DNA of 64,000 nucleotides. Origin: Hirsutella rhossiliensis (lineage: Eukaryota > Ascomycota > Sordariomycetes > Hypocreales > Ophiocordycipitaceae). Each line of letters starts with the position of its first letter. Position 1 is the first letter of the stretch. The DNA lies in NCBI RefSeq assembly GCF_020360975.1, contig NW_025408672.1, forward strand, positions 3,968,001 to 4,032,000, written 5' to 3'. The notes below the pieces were generated by a model. The model saw only the letters and a program-made list of their open reading frames with translations. It had not been told where the DNA came from and did not search any database. This document shows positions 11,232 to 20,717 of this stretch, in pieces. Position numbers and translations under genes: made by a program.

Positions 11232-11488
11232 TGTTACGGCCAGGCACATACGAGCCTTGACGGCTATAAAGATGTATTGGCACTATGAACGAAGACTCAA
11301 AGCTAAGGAGCAAGAAAGAAAGACTAGACTACACGACCGAGCTGGCCCTTATGTGCATATGCACGAGGTTACCTCAGCAGCGCTCAGGTAAGCACGAGGT
11401 CGCACGTGGGCACGTGATGCTGCTTGGGCACGTGACACTGGTGAGGTTCTGCGCTGGTGTCTCTACGCTGGCGCGCAGGGTCGTGACA
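11232..11488 (-). repeat. Chromovirus 5' LTR
   Basis: Right copy of the 257-bp LTR, apparently identical to the left copy. Because the element is on the minus strand, this is the 5' LTR and promoter. The segment actcaaagct at 11295-11304 (plus strand) is the reverse complement of the putative primer-binding site just outside the LTR at 11220-11229. The outer flank TATAT (11489-11493) completes the target duplication. Confidence 0.92.
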
Positions 11489-11493
11489 TATAT

Positions 11494-11685
11494 AAGGATC
11501 CCGCTAGATAAAGTCGTAAATAGGATCGTTAACGCCGAGCTATAATAGAAATTCGCTAAGCTCTAGGTTAGAGATAAGAACTATATAGGAGAACTATACG
11601 ACCTTCTTAATAATAAAGTCCGGATCTTTATAAGTATATACTATACTCTTTAAGCCACGCCCGATAAATTCTATGCCCTCTTCCC
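11494..11685. other. RIP-scarred AT-rich block, right half
   Basis: This continues the TpA-rich, CpA/TpG-poor composition of 4714-5421 on the other side of the chromovirus (ttaataataaagtccggatc, ataagtatatactatact). Together with the TATAT duplication it shows the chromovirus split one mutated sequence. No gene or motif is recognisable. Confidence 0.55.
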
Positions 11686-11930
11686 TGTCACGACCCTGGG
11701 CGCCAGCGTAGAGCCGCCAGCGCAGCACCTCACCAGTGTCACGTGCCCAAGCAGCATCACGTGCCCACGCGCGACCTCGTGTCTATATAAGGGCCCGCTC
11801 GGTCGTGTAGTCTAGTCTTCCTTTCTTGCTCCTTAGCTTTGAGTCTTTGTTCATAGTGCCAATACATCTTTATAGCCGTCAAGGCTCGTATGTGCCTGGC
11901 CGTAACACTACTCAAAGCTCAATCTTCGCG
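11686..11930 (+). repeat. Diverged chromovirus LTR remnant with leader, opposite orientation
   Basis: From TGTCACGACC (11686) to CCGTAACA (11907) this is the reverse complement of the chromovirus LTR, 222 bp long. It lacks about 35 bp just upstream of the TATA area, where it reads TATATAAGGGCCC. It is followed by ctactcaaagctcaa, the same leader and primer-binding site as in the full element. So it is the 5' end of a second, mostly deleted copy and not a solo LTR. Its interior is lost at the MULE boundary near 11943. Confidence 0.75.
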
Positions 11931-11943
11931 TGCCCCGCGAAAC

Positions 11944-14568
11944 AAATATAGGCCCAAGTTATCTATCCACCCACTTTCATTAACTGTACACCCAAAAAGT
12001 GGATTAACTGTGGCTGACGGCCGAAGAGGGCCGATACCGCCAATTTGTATGCACACATTCTCTACGATAAGTAGAGCCAGGTAGTAACAGTTCTCCTTCA
12101 ACGATAAGGCACCCAAAATTGAAGCTATTCGTACTGCGCTTTCTATGCTGATGAGACTATTCTTTGGTGTTTACAACAGGCCTCCTTCTTCGAGTGCACT
12201 ACGTGCCTGATCCGCTTCATCTAACTGTGATTCCAATTGATCCCATACATCCTCAAGGGCGGCATCGTCCGTGAGGCCGGCGACGAAGATGCAGTCTTGG
12301 GTCTCCCGCCGTACCGGCTGATCGTCATCATCAGAGACTGGCGTTTGACGCCCGGCTTGTTGATACGCCCGTTGCATCCGTGTGCCTGCCTCGTACGTAT
12401 CGCCGTTTTCCTCGATGTGCCGCAGCCCTCGTTCCGTTGAAGTCATCGCGGCCGTTACCGTACCCGTCATCGCCGCTGGTGCCGTTGAGGAGGAGGCAGT
12501 CGTATAGCCTCAGCCCGCTCATGCCGTTCAGCGATCTCGTGATGTGACGGATCCCGCCGCGTTGATCTTGACCGCCGTGACTCTTCGAGGTTGAGTGAGC
12601 CCTTGGGGCGGCCCTTAGCCCTGATAACTTGTGGCTCGTATGGTGCCCGAGTAGGGCTTGTGCCCTGAGCGCTTGTATCGATCGGAATATACCAAAATGG
12701 GTCGAAGTCGTCGAGTGTAAGGGAGGTATTGGTGTTGATAGACTCGAAGATTCGATGGCAGCACGGTAGCCCTCGACTAGTAGCCCAATTACAAGGACAT
12801 TGACCTGGCGGCGGTTTGGCCCGTTGACTTCGGGGTCTAGAGGATCTTGCGATGCTCATCTATTAGTAGCTTTAACGCATATGACGATACTCGCTCGCGG
12901 ATCGGCATATACGGCGCCTGTAGGGAGAACGTTGATATCTTGTGGAGGTTTCGATTCTCTATCGCTGTGATCTGAGCAGCCTGATGGCCCCAGAAGCGTT
13001 CGAATCGTTGGAAAACGGTCGTCAAATCGCCCGTACAGGACCAAAGGAACTTCTTCATATGAGAGTGAAGTCCCTCGACGATCGAGGTCGTTGTACGCCC
13101 GAAGTGGCGATATTGATTAACGAAACAAGATACAAACTTCTCCTTCCAAGGCGTTAGCCACGTATTGCAACAGTATTGTATAGCTGCAAGCGGGTGGCGG
13201 CCTGGTGTCTCAAATTGGCGTAAACGTTCGTTGAAGCTATTCACATCTTGTGACTTGACGATCTCGTTCCACTCTTGTAGAAACGCTTGGAATGCCGGGG
13301 CCCGTACGACTCGATTGCCGATTTTTGATGCCTTAGGGAAAATTGCTTGCATTTCGCAACGACATTCTGGTTAATATGCCACGTGCAGAGAAGGTTAGTA
13401 CTGTTTTGAAGCTCGCGAAAGCTATCTAACGCCTTAAGCAACGCAGTATCTCGGTCCGTGACAGTGACCCTTGAAATGGGATCGACTCCTTCTCGCAAAG
13501 GACTAGCAGCAACGAGATAGCCCAATAGTAATGGGACTCGGTCTCGCCGTTCAAGAAGATAGAGGCAATAGAGAACGTTTTGTTATCTCGAGTGGCCGCG
13601 CAGATATTCAATAACGGCATATTGAATCGGTTCGTCTTGTAGGTACAGTCGAGGACGAGGACATCGTGATGCTGACGCCATCGATGGAAGGTAGCACGAG
13701 GCGCGAGAAATAGCCCAGTTAGCCGGCCCTGGGGATCACGACTATCTCGATGAAAGAAGTCGGACTTATCTAGCCGGTCGTAGAGAAACTGAAGAGGCGT
13801 ACGGCCAGCTAGTTCTTCCTGACGGTGCCTAGCCAAGGCGTTACTCACGTCTTGAGCCGTGATACCGGCTAAACGAGGATCGTCGTGAACCAGGTCACGA
13901 AGCTCGCCAGCAATATCGGTCGGCCGGGTATTGTTATTAAACTTCCGGATAATGTCGTCGCGATACTTCTGGATAACAAGCGCCCGGTACTTCGGAAAGA
14001 CCATCGGGTCATCAACAAGGCGATGATTGTGAACATCGTGAAGATAAGAGATAGTCCAGTAACCGCGTTTTTCCTTCAACGAGAGGCGAAATTCACAGTC
14101 TGTTTTCTGGGTTGCTGTATTGAGGCGACGACGAGAGATATGAGCAGCTTTATCCTTCCGATTTTCGTAGGGGCCGGCCTTGATACAACGAACAAGTGCA
14201 GACTTGCGTTGGCCAGCGTTATCCCGCTTCGATGTTCGAATGTGTAGGGCGTAGCCTCAGCCTCAGCAACGGTATCGGCGGCTTCCATCGCGGCCTGGAA
14301 GGTCGGGAATAGTGTCTTCGTAAGCGACTCCATGATTCGGGCTCGTAAGGGCAGAAAACGCGGTGCGAATAGCTTCAGTTTTGATGGTATTGCTGATAGT
14401 TACGGTTACAGGATGTTGTTACGCAAGCATCACGAACTGGCCAGCTGGCCGGCCGGAATGGGCGCACCAAAATTAGCGGCATCGGCACTGCGCCTGACCC
14501 AGCCACAGTTGATCCACTTTTGGTGTACAGTTAATAAAAGGAGGTGTATAGATAATTGGGCCCTATTT
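11944..14568 (-). mobile_element. MULE (Mutator-like) DNA transposon 1, degenerate
   Basis: Inverted repeats of roughly 100 bp enclose a minus-strand Mutator-type transposase. Left end: aaatataggccc, then ttatctatccaccca and ttaactgtacaccc. Right end: the reverse complement, gggtgtacagttaat-like and gataattgggccctattt near 14550-14568. The repeats have drifted apart by about one base in six. No clear 9-bp target duplication was found. A separate copy of the right arm lies at 34998-35213, so this is a multi-copy family. Confidence 0.75.
12171..14333 (-). pseudogene. MULE 1 transposase, frameshifted
   Basis: Right to left on the minus strand. A FAR1/GCM-like DNA-binding region at 14000-14333 includes TFQAAMEAADTVAEAEATPY and, in a shifted frame, DCEFRLSLKEKRGYW and HDVHNHRLVDD. 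The MULE catalytic domain at 13241-13700 has VLVLDCTYKTNRFNMPLLNI with the first Asp, VTVTDRDTALLKAL with the second, and LLCTWHINQNV. Next is VEGLHSHMKKFLWS with the catalytic Glu. A SWIM zinc finger (CPCNWATSRGLPCCHRIF) is near 12770, followed by an acidic tail. At least four frame changes make it inactive. Confidence 0.8.
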
Positions 14569-14570
14569 AT

Positions 14571-14764
14571 ACAGGAGGTCTTAGGGACTTCTGGGGACCT
14601 CCTGAGTAATGGGCTCTACCCACGCATACGTGGCTGTGCCCACGCATAAAGGGTTGCCTTCCTTACTCAGGAAGTCCTCATGCGTTCCTGCTACATGGGC
14701 CAGGAATCCCTCTCCGGGTCCCTCCCTAACAGGGCTACCCTGGTCCACTGACACACCCCCTTTT
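14571..14764 (-). repeat. Copia 2 3' LTR remnant with polypurine tract
   Basis: On the minus strand AAAAGGGGG (14756-14764) is immediately followed by TGTGTCAGTGGACC, the usual order of polypurine tract and 3' LTR start. About 185 bp downstream the sequence reads CTGTATAAATAGGGCCC, where the TATA box merges with the MULE end, so the LTR is cut there. It belongs to the copia pol at 18694-22895 once the pogo insertion is removed. No partner LTR remains, so the assignment rests on position. Confidence 0.5.
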
Positions 14765-16533
14765 GTAGCAGGCTCTGACGGCCTGGTGCAAAACAGAAGA
14801 AGACAACTACTCGTCCCACAGACCCACGTAAAGTGGGTCCTCACCACCTGGCTGTGTCAACCACCTGGCTGTGTCACTTTACGGCTTCAACGCCAACTTA
14901 ATTTAATAATAAAACGGCAAAAAAAGTTAAAAATTGATGCATACGATAATTGAATACTGGCCGCAATAGTCTACCTATTTTTGACCTTTGTAGCTTATAA
15001 AGCTGATCGTTGGGCTTCTTTTTCGGCTTTCTTAGCCGCCCGGCTGCCCGTCGCTCCTCGAGCTCAATCGCCCTTTTCTCCTCTTTGCTTCGCCAGTACC
15101 AACTTTTCTGCTTTTGCAATGCGAATATCTTCCTTTGACTTCGCAATAGCCCTCCTTCGTCTACAGTCAGTACTCCACCGCTTTGAAGGTGGCGGTTCTT
15201 GTATTTCTTCCGGCCTTGGCGTTGCTGCTCGGCAAGCTTGGTATTGTACAGATCGACCATCGTTTGCTTTAACTCGTGGCCTTGGGAGATTGCACCTTTA
15301 ACGTAGCGTTGAAGGTTATGTACGAAGACCTCCTTCTCAATATCATCAATTGGGTCAAACTCAAGGAGACGTTGGCCAACTGATTCAAACTTCCGTACGG
15401 TATGGGGTACCAAAGGGGATGAATACGGCTCTGCAGGTAGCTCTGTCGGCGGCGTCTGGTCCCGTACCCTCTTTGAGTCTCTCGAGGATTGGCTTTGGAT
15501 TGAATGGGTGGATTCCTGTTCTTGAATGCCGAGAGGATTGTAGACTCCTTGAAGGCTTTGACGCGGATTGATTGGATCATAGCGAGGAACTCCAGCTTGG
15601 TGATTTTACTCGCACCACTGCGAATAGCAAAATCGACTGCCCGACTGTGGTAATGTTTATACGGCTGAAATACCACGACGTCAAGCGGTTGAAGGAGATG
15701 CGTAAGATGCGGAGGCAATGCAAAGAGCACAATATTATGGGCTTCAGCGTACTCGATAAGGTCAAGGGTATGGTGGGAGCCGTGGCCGTCAAGGAGCAAT
15801 AGCCTCCAAGCACCTTTGCTCTTTGCATGCTTATCGAAATGTTGAATCCACGCTAGATTGAGCTGATCGTTCGTAAATCCCGTTTCCGTAACACCAATAA
15901 GGGTATCGCCATCTAGCTCCTTGATGCCGTACCACTGTTCGAGGTGGACCTTGCCGGATAGGATCAAAAACGCAGGGATGTATCGACCATCGGCAGAAAT
16001 CGCTTCAACGGCTGTTGCCGACTCTCTGTTTTCCTCAATACCAAAGTATTGCGATCGCCTTGATTTCGTGACGACAACTTGGTCCCTGCCAATACCAATA
16101 CGGAAGCCCGTCTCGTCCATATTCCAGATATCAGCCGGGTTAATCCCGTACGAGGCAATCGTCTCGTGGAGCTTCTTGAAGTACTCGGTAACGTGCGGGA
16201 CTGATTCGGCAAGCTTGCGTTGGTTATCGAGTACCTTTTGCTTCATAATATGATATCCCTTGCGTTTAATAAAACGGGATATCCAGTTTTTGCCAACAAA
16301 GCATTGGGAGTCGAAGGGTTCGTTGCGGGTACCATCAGGGCCGACCGTGGAGCTTAGAACCCGATTTGCTGCATCGCGTAATAAGTCCTTCCGCACCGCA
16401 AGTCCTATACGCTCAAGACGATCGATATACAGATCGATTGAGTCCTCTTGAGCTGGCGATAGCCTCGTATGCGTTGCTTTATGGCCGCTGCGAGGTTGGA
16501 TGCCGTGAAATCGCAAGCGGAGTCGTTCGCGTG

Positions 16534-18321
16534 CAGCGCTCCTAATAGTGCAGACCGTTTAGCGCACTATTAGTGCACACTGCAGTTTGCACTGCTTAGT
16601 CAGCACACTGCCAGTGCAGTGTAACCGTTTGGCAACGCACTGCTGGTCCAGTGAGGCCTCCCCCTCCACACTGCTGGTTCAGTGAGGCTTCCCCCGCCAC
16701 ACTGCTGGTTCAGTGAGGCTCCCGTCAAACTGCCCCATAGTTCAGTGCGAGCGTCGCGCACTATCAGTGTCACCATCAGTGTGACGAGTGTGACGAGTGT
16801 GATAGAGCTAAACTTGGACGTTTGACCATTAACTTAATTCCTGGCCTACTTACAACGAGTCAATCGCTGATTAAACGGCGGGATGCGTTCTTGCTCAATT
16901 TTACAAACCATCTAGCTCTTACGAGATATCCAAGTGTTGCCAGGGCAGAACGAGCCTCTGCGTAGCTTTCATCTCCTGTCTTTAGGGTAGTATCTGGTCA
17001 CACTTCCCATACTCTCTGCTAGGCAGAACTTGACGTTGAAGCCTTTGATGCCTTGCACCCGTGCGATTGGATTGTTTTGGCTGAGATCCATAAATTCCTC
17101 GAGCCCTTTCACGACGCTACTATTGCCAACGAAAGCTGGAAAAAGTCCATTTCCGATGTCCTACCTACCATGGACTACCTTTTGCACCATATCGAAGCAG
17201 CCAGAAATACGACCGATATACCTCACCTAGCCACGATGATGGAGACAGCATGGGCAAAATTAGCCGACTACTACGAGCTCACAGAAGATTCACCTGTCTA
17301 TTCGGCCGCGACAGTCTTGAATCCTTCTCTCAAATGGACATACATGGAAAAGACCTGGGAAGACAGGCAAGAGTGGATTGAAAGAGCGAAGGCTCGCGTT
17401 GGGCAGTTGTGGAGAGATGAATACAAACCGGCCTCGCAGTGCTGCATTACCAGACCAATTCCTGAACAAAGACCAGATGCAAAACGGCCAAACGGATACA
17501 AAATATGGATGAAAGAGCAGAAGGCTACGATTTTCAGCATGGATGATGACGAGTATGATGTGTACTGTCGCGAACCTGTAATCATGGTATCGGATCCGCT
17601 CAAATGGTGGCTGGATCCAGCGCAGCGGCGACGATTTCCCGGCCTATCCTTGATGGCTATAGACATTCTGTCAATCGCGCCGATGTCGGCGGAAACGGAG
17701 CGACTCTTCTCTAAGGCTAAGTTATCAGTGACCGATCAGCGAGGTTCTATCAACGTCGAAACACTCAATCTTCTGGAATGCCTCAGGTCTTGGGATAATA
17801 GCGCACTGATACTTCCGACAGAGGTAAGTTCCCAACCAACGAAATGGAGACCAGCTTCTTACGAGTGCATTTCAAGTGTCGATACATGGACGGCAGCCAC
17901 GACACCTTCGAACGCGTCAGCTCTGAAGCCTAAGATTCAGGTCTCGAGGACGAAAGTCAGCATCGGCTTGGTAGAACGTGATGCATTTGAAGCAATGAGG
18001 ATTCATGGGCACATGGGCGGCCTAAGGCGGAAATAACGTCTTGACTTCAATCATGCGCGCCAAGCCTGTATTTTATATATCGCACTGATAGTGTAAACTG
18101 CAGTTCGCAGTGCAGTGCAGTTTGTCGCTGACGAACGGACGGACAGTTTGGTTTGGCCATCTGGTCTGCACTGCCACAGTTTGGTTTGACCATGTGGGCT
18201 TGCACTGCCAGTTCAGTGCGCCCTGGCCGAGTGCACTGGCAGTTTGGTCCAGTGGCGTCACACGCACTGAAGGGGCCGTTTGGGGTGTTCACACGCACTA
18301 CTTGCACTATTAGGAGCCCTG
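16534..18321 (+). mobile_element. hAT transposon nested in the pogo transposase, 8-bp target duplication
   Basis: The element runs from CAGCGCTCCTAATAGTGCA to TGCACTATTAGGAGCCCTG, near-perfect inverted ends starting with CAG. The 8 bp TTCGCGTG occurs on both sides (16526-16533 and 18322-18329). Removing the element and one duplicate restores the pogo reading frame. Near the left end three copies of a ctgctggttcagtgaggc-like motif form subterminal repeats, and related ones occur at the right end. At 1788 bp it holds only the C-terminal transposase, so it was probably mobilised by a complete hAT elsewhere. Confidence 0.93.
17023..18036 (+). pseudogene. hAT transposase, C-terminal part only
   Basis: The open frame begins after a stop, with no N-terminal BED finger or first catalytic region. 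It reads AELDVEAFDALHPCDWIVLA and continues through VLNPSLKWTYMEKTW. The hAT C-terminal dimerisation domain follows: WWLDPAQRRRFPGLSLMAID, then APMSAETERLFSKAKL and LLECLRSW. A full-length fungal hAT transposase is about 700-800 residues, while about 337 codons remain. This copy cannot catalyse transposition. Dimerisation with an active transposase is conceivable but is only inference. Confidence 0.8.
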
Positions 18322-18693
18322 TTCGCGTGGAACCCCAAATTCCTTAGCCGCAGCGCGAAGGGACATATTGGGATTTGCCTCAATGGCTTTAATAGCCTCG
18401 GCTACGCGCCTTTCAAGCGTAAGCTCTTTATTCTTCATAATGTGCCGTTGTTGAGGTCAAGATAGAGGCTTGAAGCGGTGAAGTGACACAGCCAGGTGGT
18501 TGACACAGACAGGTGGTGAGGACCCACTTTACGTGGGTATGTGGGACGAGTAGCGGCAGATAAACAAGTGAGGCTATTCGTTATGTTGGAAAGCCGTGAT
18601 AATGCTGTTTGTATGGTGTTGAGACCATAAAGTAATGATGACTCGTGAGATCATATTCTTTAGTGTTGTGGAACTCCTAGGCTTTCTGCACAC

Positions 18694-20710
18694 CTAGTCA
18701 TCCCCCGGCAAGAGTGCCCCTATGTCACCCCCTGAGGGAGTCGGTCGCTCTTGCATTCCGAGTTGGCGGACGAAGGCATCGTGTTTCTGTCGGGGTAGGG
18801 CCTTCGTCATTCCGTCAGCCGGGTTCTCGCTTGACTTGATCCATTTGACACGGAGCCTTTCTTCCTGGACCGCCTGACGGAGCCAGTGCCTGTGGATGTC
18901 AACGTGCTTGAGGCTTGTTTTGAGCCTAGCACTCAATTCCGTGAGTAGCCTGATGGTCTGGAGGTTGTCACACCATAGCTCGTCGGTCCCTTCCACTTGG
19001 ATGCCTAGCTCGTCAATAAGGCGACCAAATTGCATTTGTTCCTTAGCCGTACTTGTCAGGGCTAGGAGCTCTGCTTCCGTGGACGATGTGGTGACTGTAG
19101 CTTGCTTCGTGGCCTTCCAGTCAATAGGGGCCTGAGGAATAGGAACACATAGCCCTGTGATGACTTCCTCGTTTCTGGGTCGTCTGCAAAGGAAGAATCC
19201 GAGGCACAGACGAATCGGCGAGTAGATTCGGTAGCTGTAAAGCAGAGGCATCGATCCCTCGTGTGATAGAGGTATGCGAGGCACCTTCGAGCCTCACGTT
19301 GATGCCTTGGTCCCGGGTTGTAGCCAAATTGGGCCAGCTTTCCGACTGGGAAAGCCACGTCAGGTCGTGTGTGTATAGCTGGGTGTAGGATTGAGCCGAC
19401 GATCGATAGGAATTTGTGTACTTCTTCCTTTCTAGCCTTTTTCTCGTAGGGCCTCAATTCGTCTGTTGTGACGGGAATGACGGGTATCCCTATAACGTTA
19501 TTGTCATCGTTAATGTGGAATTTCTGAGCCATCTTAGAGAGGTAGGAAGCCTGTGAAAGCCACAGCTTCTTTTGGGCCCTATCCCTGATGACCTCGATCC
19601 CTAGGAACCAGCGTAATTCACCCATGTGGTTAATAGTGTATTTTTCCATCAGTGCATTGTGAACGTGTTCCCAGCTAGCCTTGTGACTAGAAGGATACAT
19701 CATGACGATGTCATCCACGAAGAAGAAGATGATAATCCCTTTATACACCATAACACAGGCGTCTTCCACGAGCTGTTGTGCTCCAAGGCTCTTGAAGAAT
19801 CCCGTGAGCTCTTCATACCATAGTTTCGGAGCTATTCGTAGCCCGTAGATGCCTTTCAGAAGCTTTAGGCATAGCCCCGGCTCATTGAAGCCCGGTGGGA
19901 GCTGGCAAAAGACTGCTTGTCGAAGCCTATTGTAAAGGAATGCGGTTTTCACATCGTATTGCTCGGTCTCAAGGTCCTCAAGGCAGCAGAGCGCCATCAT
20001 AAGGCGGAACGTTCGTGCCCGGAGGGTTGCAGCGTATGTATCTTCATCGTCTTCTGGCTGCTGATCTCCACGGACCACAAGCCGGGCTTTGAAGCGTATC
20101 ACATATCCTTGTGGATCAAGCTTGTAGGCAAAGACCCAACGCATGGGGATAAGGAACTGGTCTGCCGCGTCTTTCTTGAGGAATTTGACCCATGTGCAGA
20201 GCTTCTCTTGATCCCTGATTTCCGCAGTCATTCCTTCCATCCACTCAGGGGCATATGCCGAGGCCATCGCTTCCTTGTAGGAATTTGGCACTGGTGGCAT
20301 ATCCTCTATGTGGAGCCTGTGCTTTGAGGCATTGGCAATGACATTGTTGATGAAGGGCTTCTTCGCGCGGCGCTCTTTTCCTGTGAGCATATTGCTTGAG
20401 TCCACCCCTGAGACGTGTCCCTAGCCTTCCGAGCTCTCCGTGGCTCGGGCTCTGGCTCGGGTTCCAAGGCTAACTCCGCATCTTGTGTTATGGATCTATG
20501 ACCACCCCCGACGGGCTCACCCTCTGGCTCTGAGTCTGATAGCTCTGTAACCCGGTCACCCCCCAGGTCGGCGAGGGGCTCATTCGATTCGTCGCGAAGG
20601 GGCGTTCCCAGCGTGATGACGGGTTCCTCGTCGGGCTGTCTGGTTGGAGAGCTAGAAGTGGGTGAATTCGGCTGCCTGTTCTCCCAACCGTGGTACGGGA
20701 CTGGCTGCAA
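18694..20710 (-). pseudogene. Copia 2 reverse transcriptase and RNase H
   Basis: RT occupies 19062-20405 with WVFAYKLDPQGYVIRFKARL, the catalytic region YDVKTAFLYNRL, KGIYGLRIAPKLWYEEL and FFFVDDIVMMY as the catalytic box. RNase H is in a shifted frame at 18694-19150: TVTTSSTEAELLALTSTAKE, then ELWCDNLQTIRLLTELS and LKHVDIHRHWLRQ. The acidic/Pro-rich linker at 20306-20710 precedes RT. A single frame change near 19130 separates RT from RNase H, so this copy is less decayed than copia 1. Confidence 0.85.
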
Positions 20711-20717
20711 GTGGGCA

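Larger units (their letters stand above)
5422..11488 (-). mobile_element. Complete Ty3/gypsy chromovirus with matching LTRs and TATAT target duplication
   Basis: Two 257-bp direct repeats (5422-5678 and 11232-11488) start TGTTACGG and end GTGACA on the plus strand. No difference between them was found by reading. The 5 bases outside each end are TATAT (5417-5421 and 11489-11493), a target-site duplication of the length usual for this superfamily. The interior, read on the minus strand, gives Gag with a CCHC knuckle, aspartic protease, RT, RNase H, integrase and a chromodomain, which makes it a chromovirus. Matching LTRs mean recent insertion, although the internal coding frames are broken. 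Confidence 0.92.
14898..18438 (-). pseudogene. Pogo 1 DDE_1 transposase, split by hAT and frameshifted
   Basis: The ATG is at 18438. The first about 40 codons (MKNKELTLERRVAEAIKAIE, an HTH_psq start) end at the hAT insertion, and coding resumes at 16525 in the same frame. Then come an HTH_Tnp_Tc5/CENP-B-like region (GKNWISRFIKRKGYH), the catalytic segments WNMDETGFRIG and LLLLDGHGSHHT, and LPPHLTHLLQPLDVVVF. A frameshift near 15515 and another near 15410 separate the basic coiled tail (14898-15413, QQRQGRKKYKNRHLQSGGV). So the gene was broken both by the insertion and by small indels. Confidence 0.85.
14810..18550 (-). mobile_element. Pogo/Fot1-like transposon 1, split by a hAT element
   Basis: Inverted ends CTCGTCCCACA at 14810 and TGTGGGACGAG at 18550 are flanked by TA at 14808-14809 and 18551-18552, the Tc1/mariner target duplication. 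The TIR extends about 75 bp and holds the palindrome acccacgtaaagtgggt and two copies of cacctggctgtgtca. The interior is a DDE_1 transposase. Without the hAT insertion and its 8-bp duplication the element is about 1945 bp, a normal pogo/Fot1 size. It sits in the 3' end of copia element 2. Confidence 0.9.
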
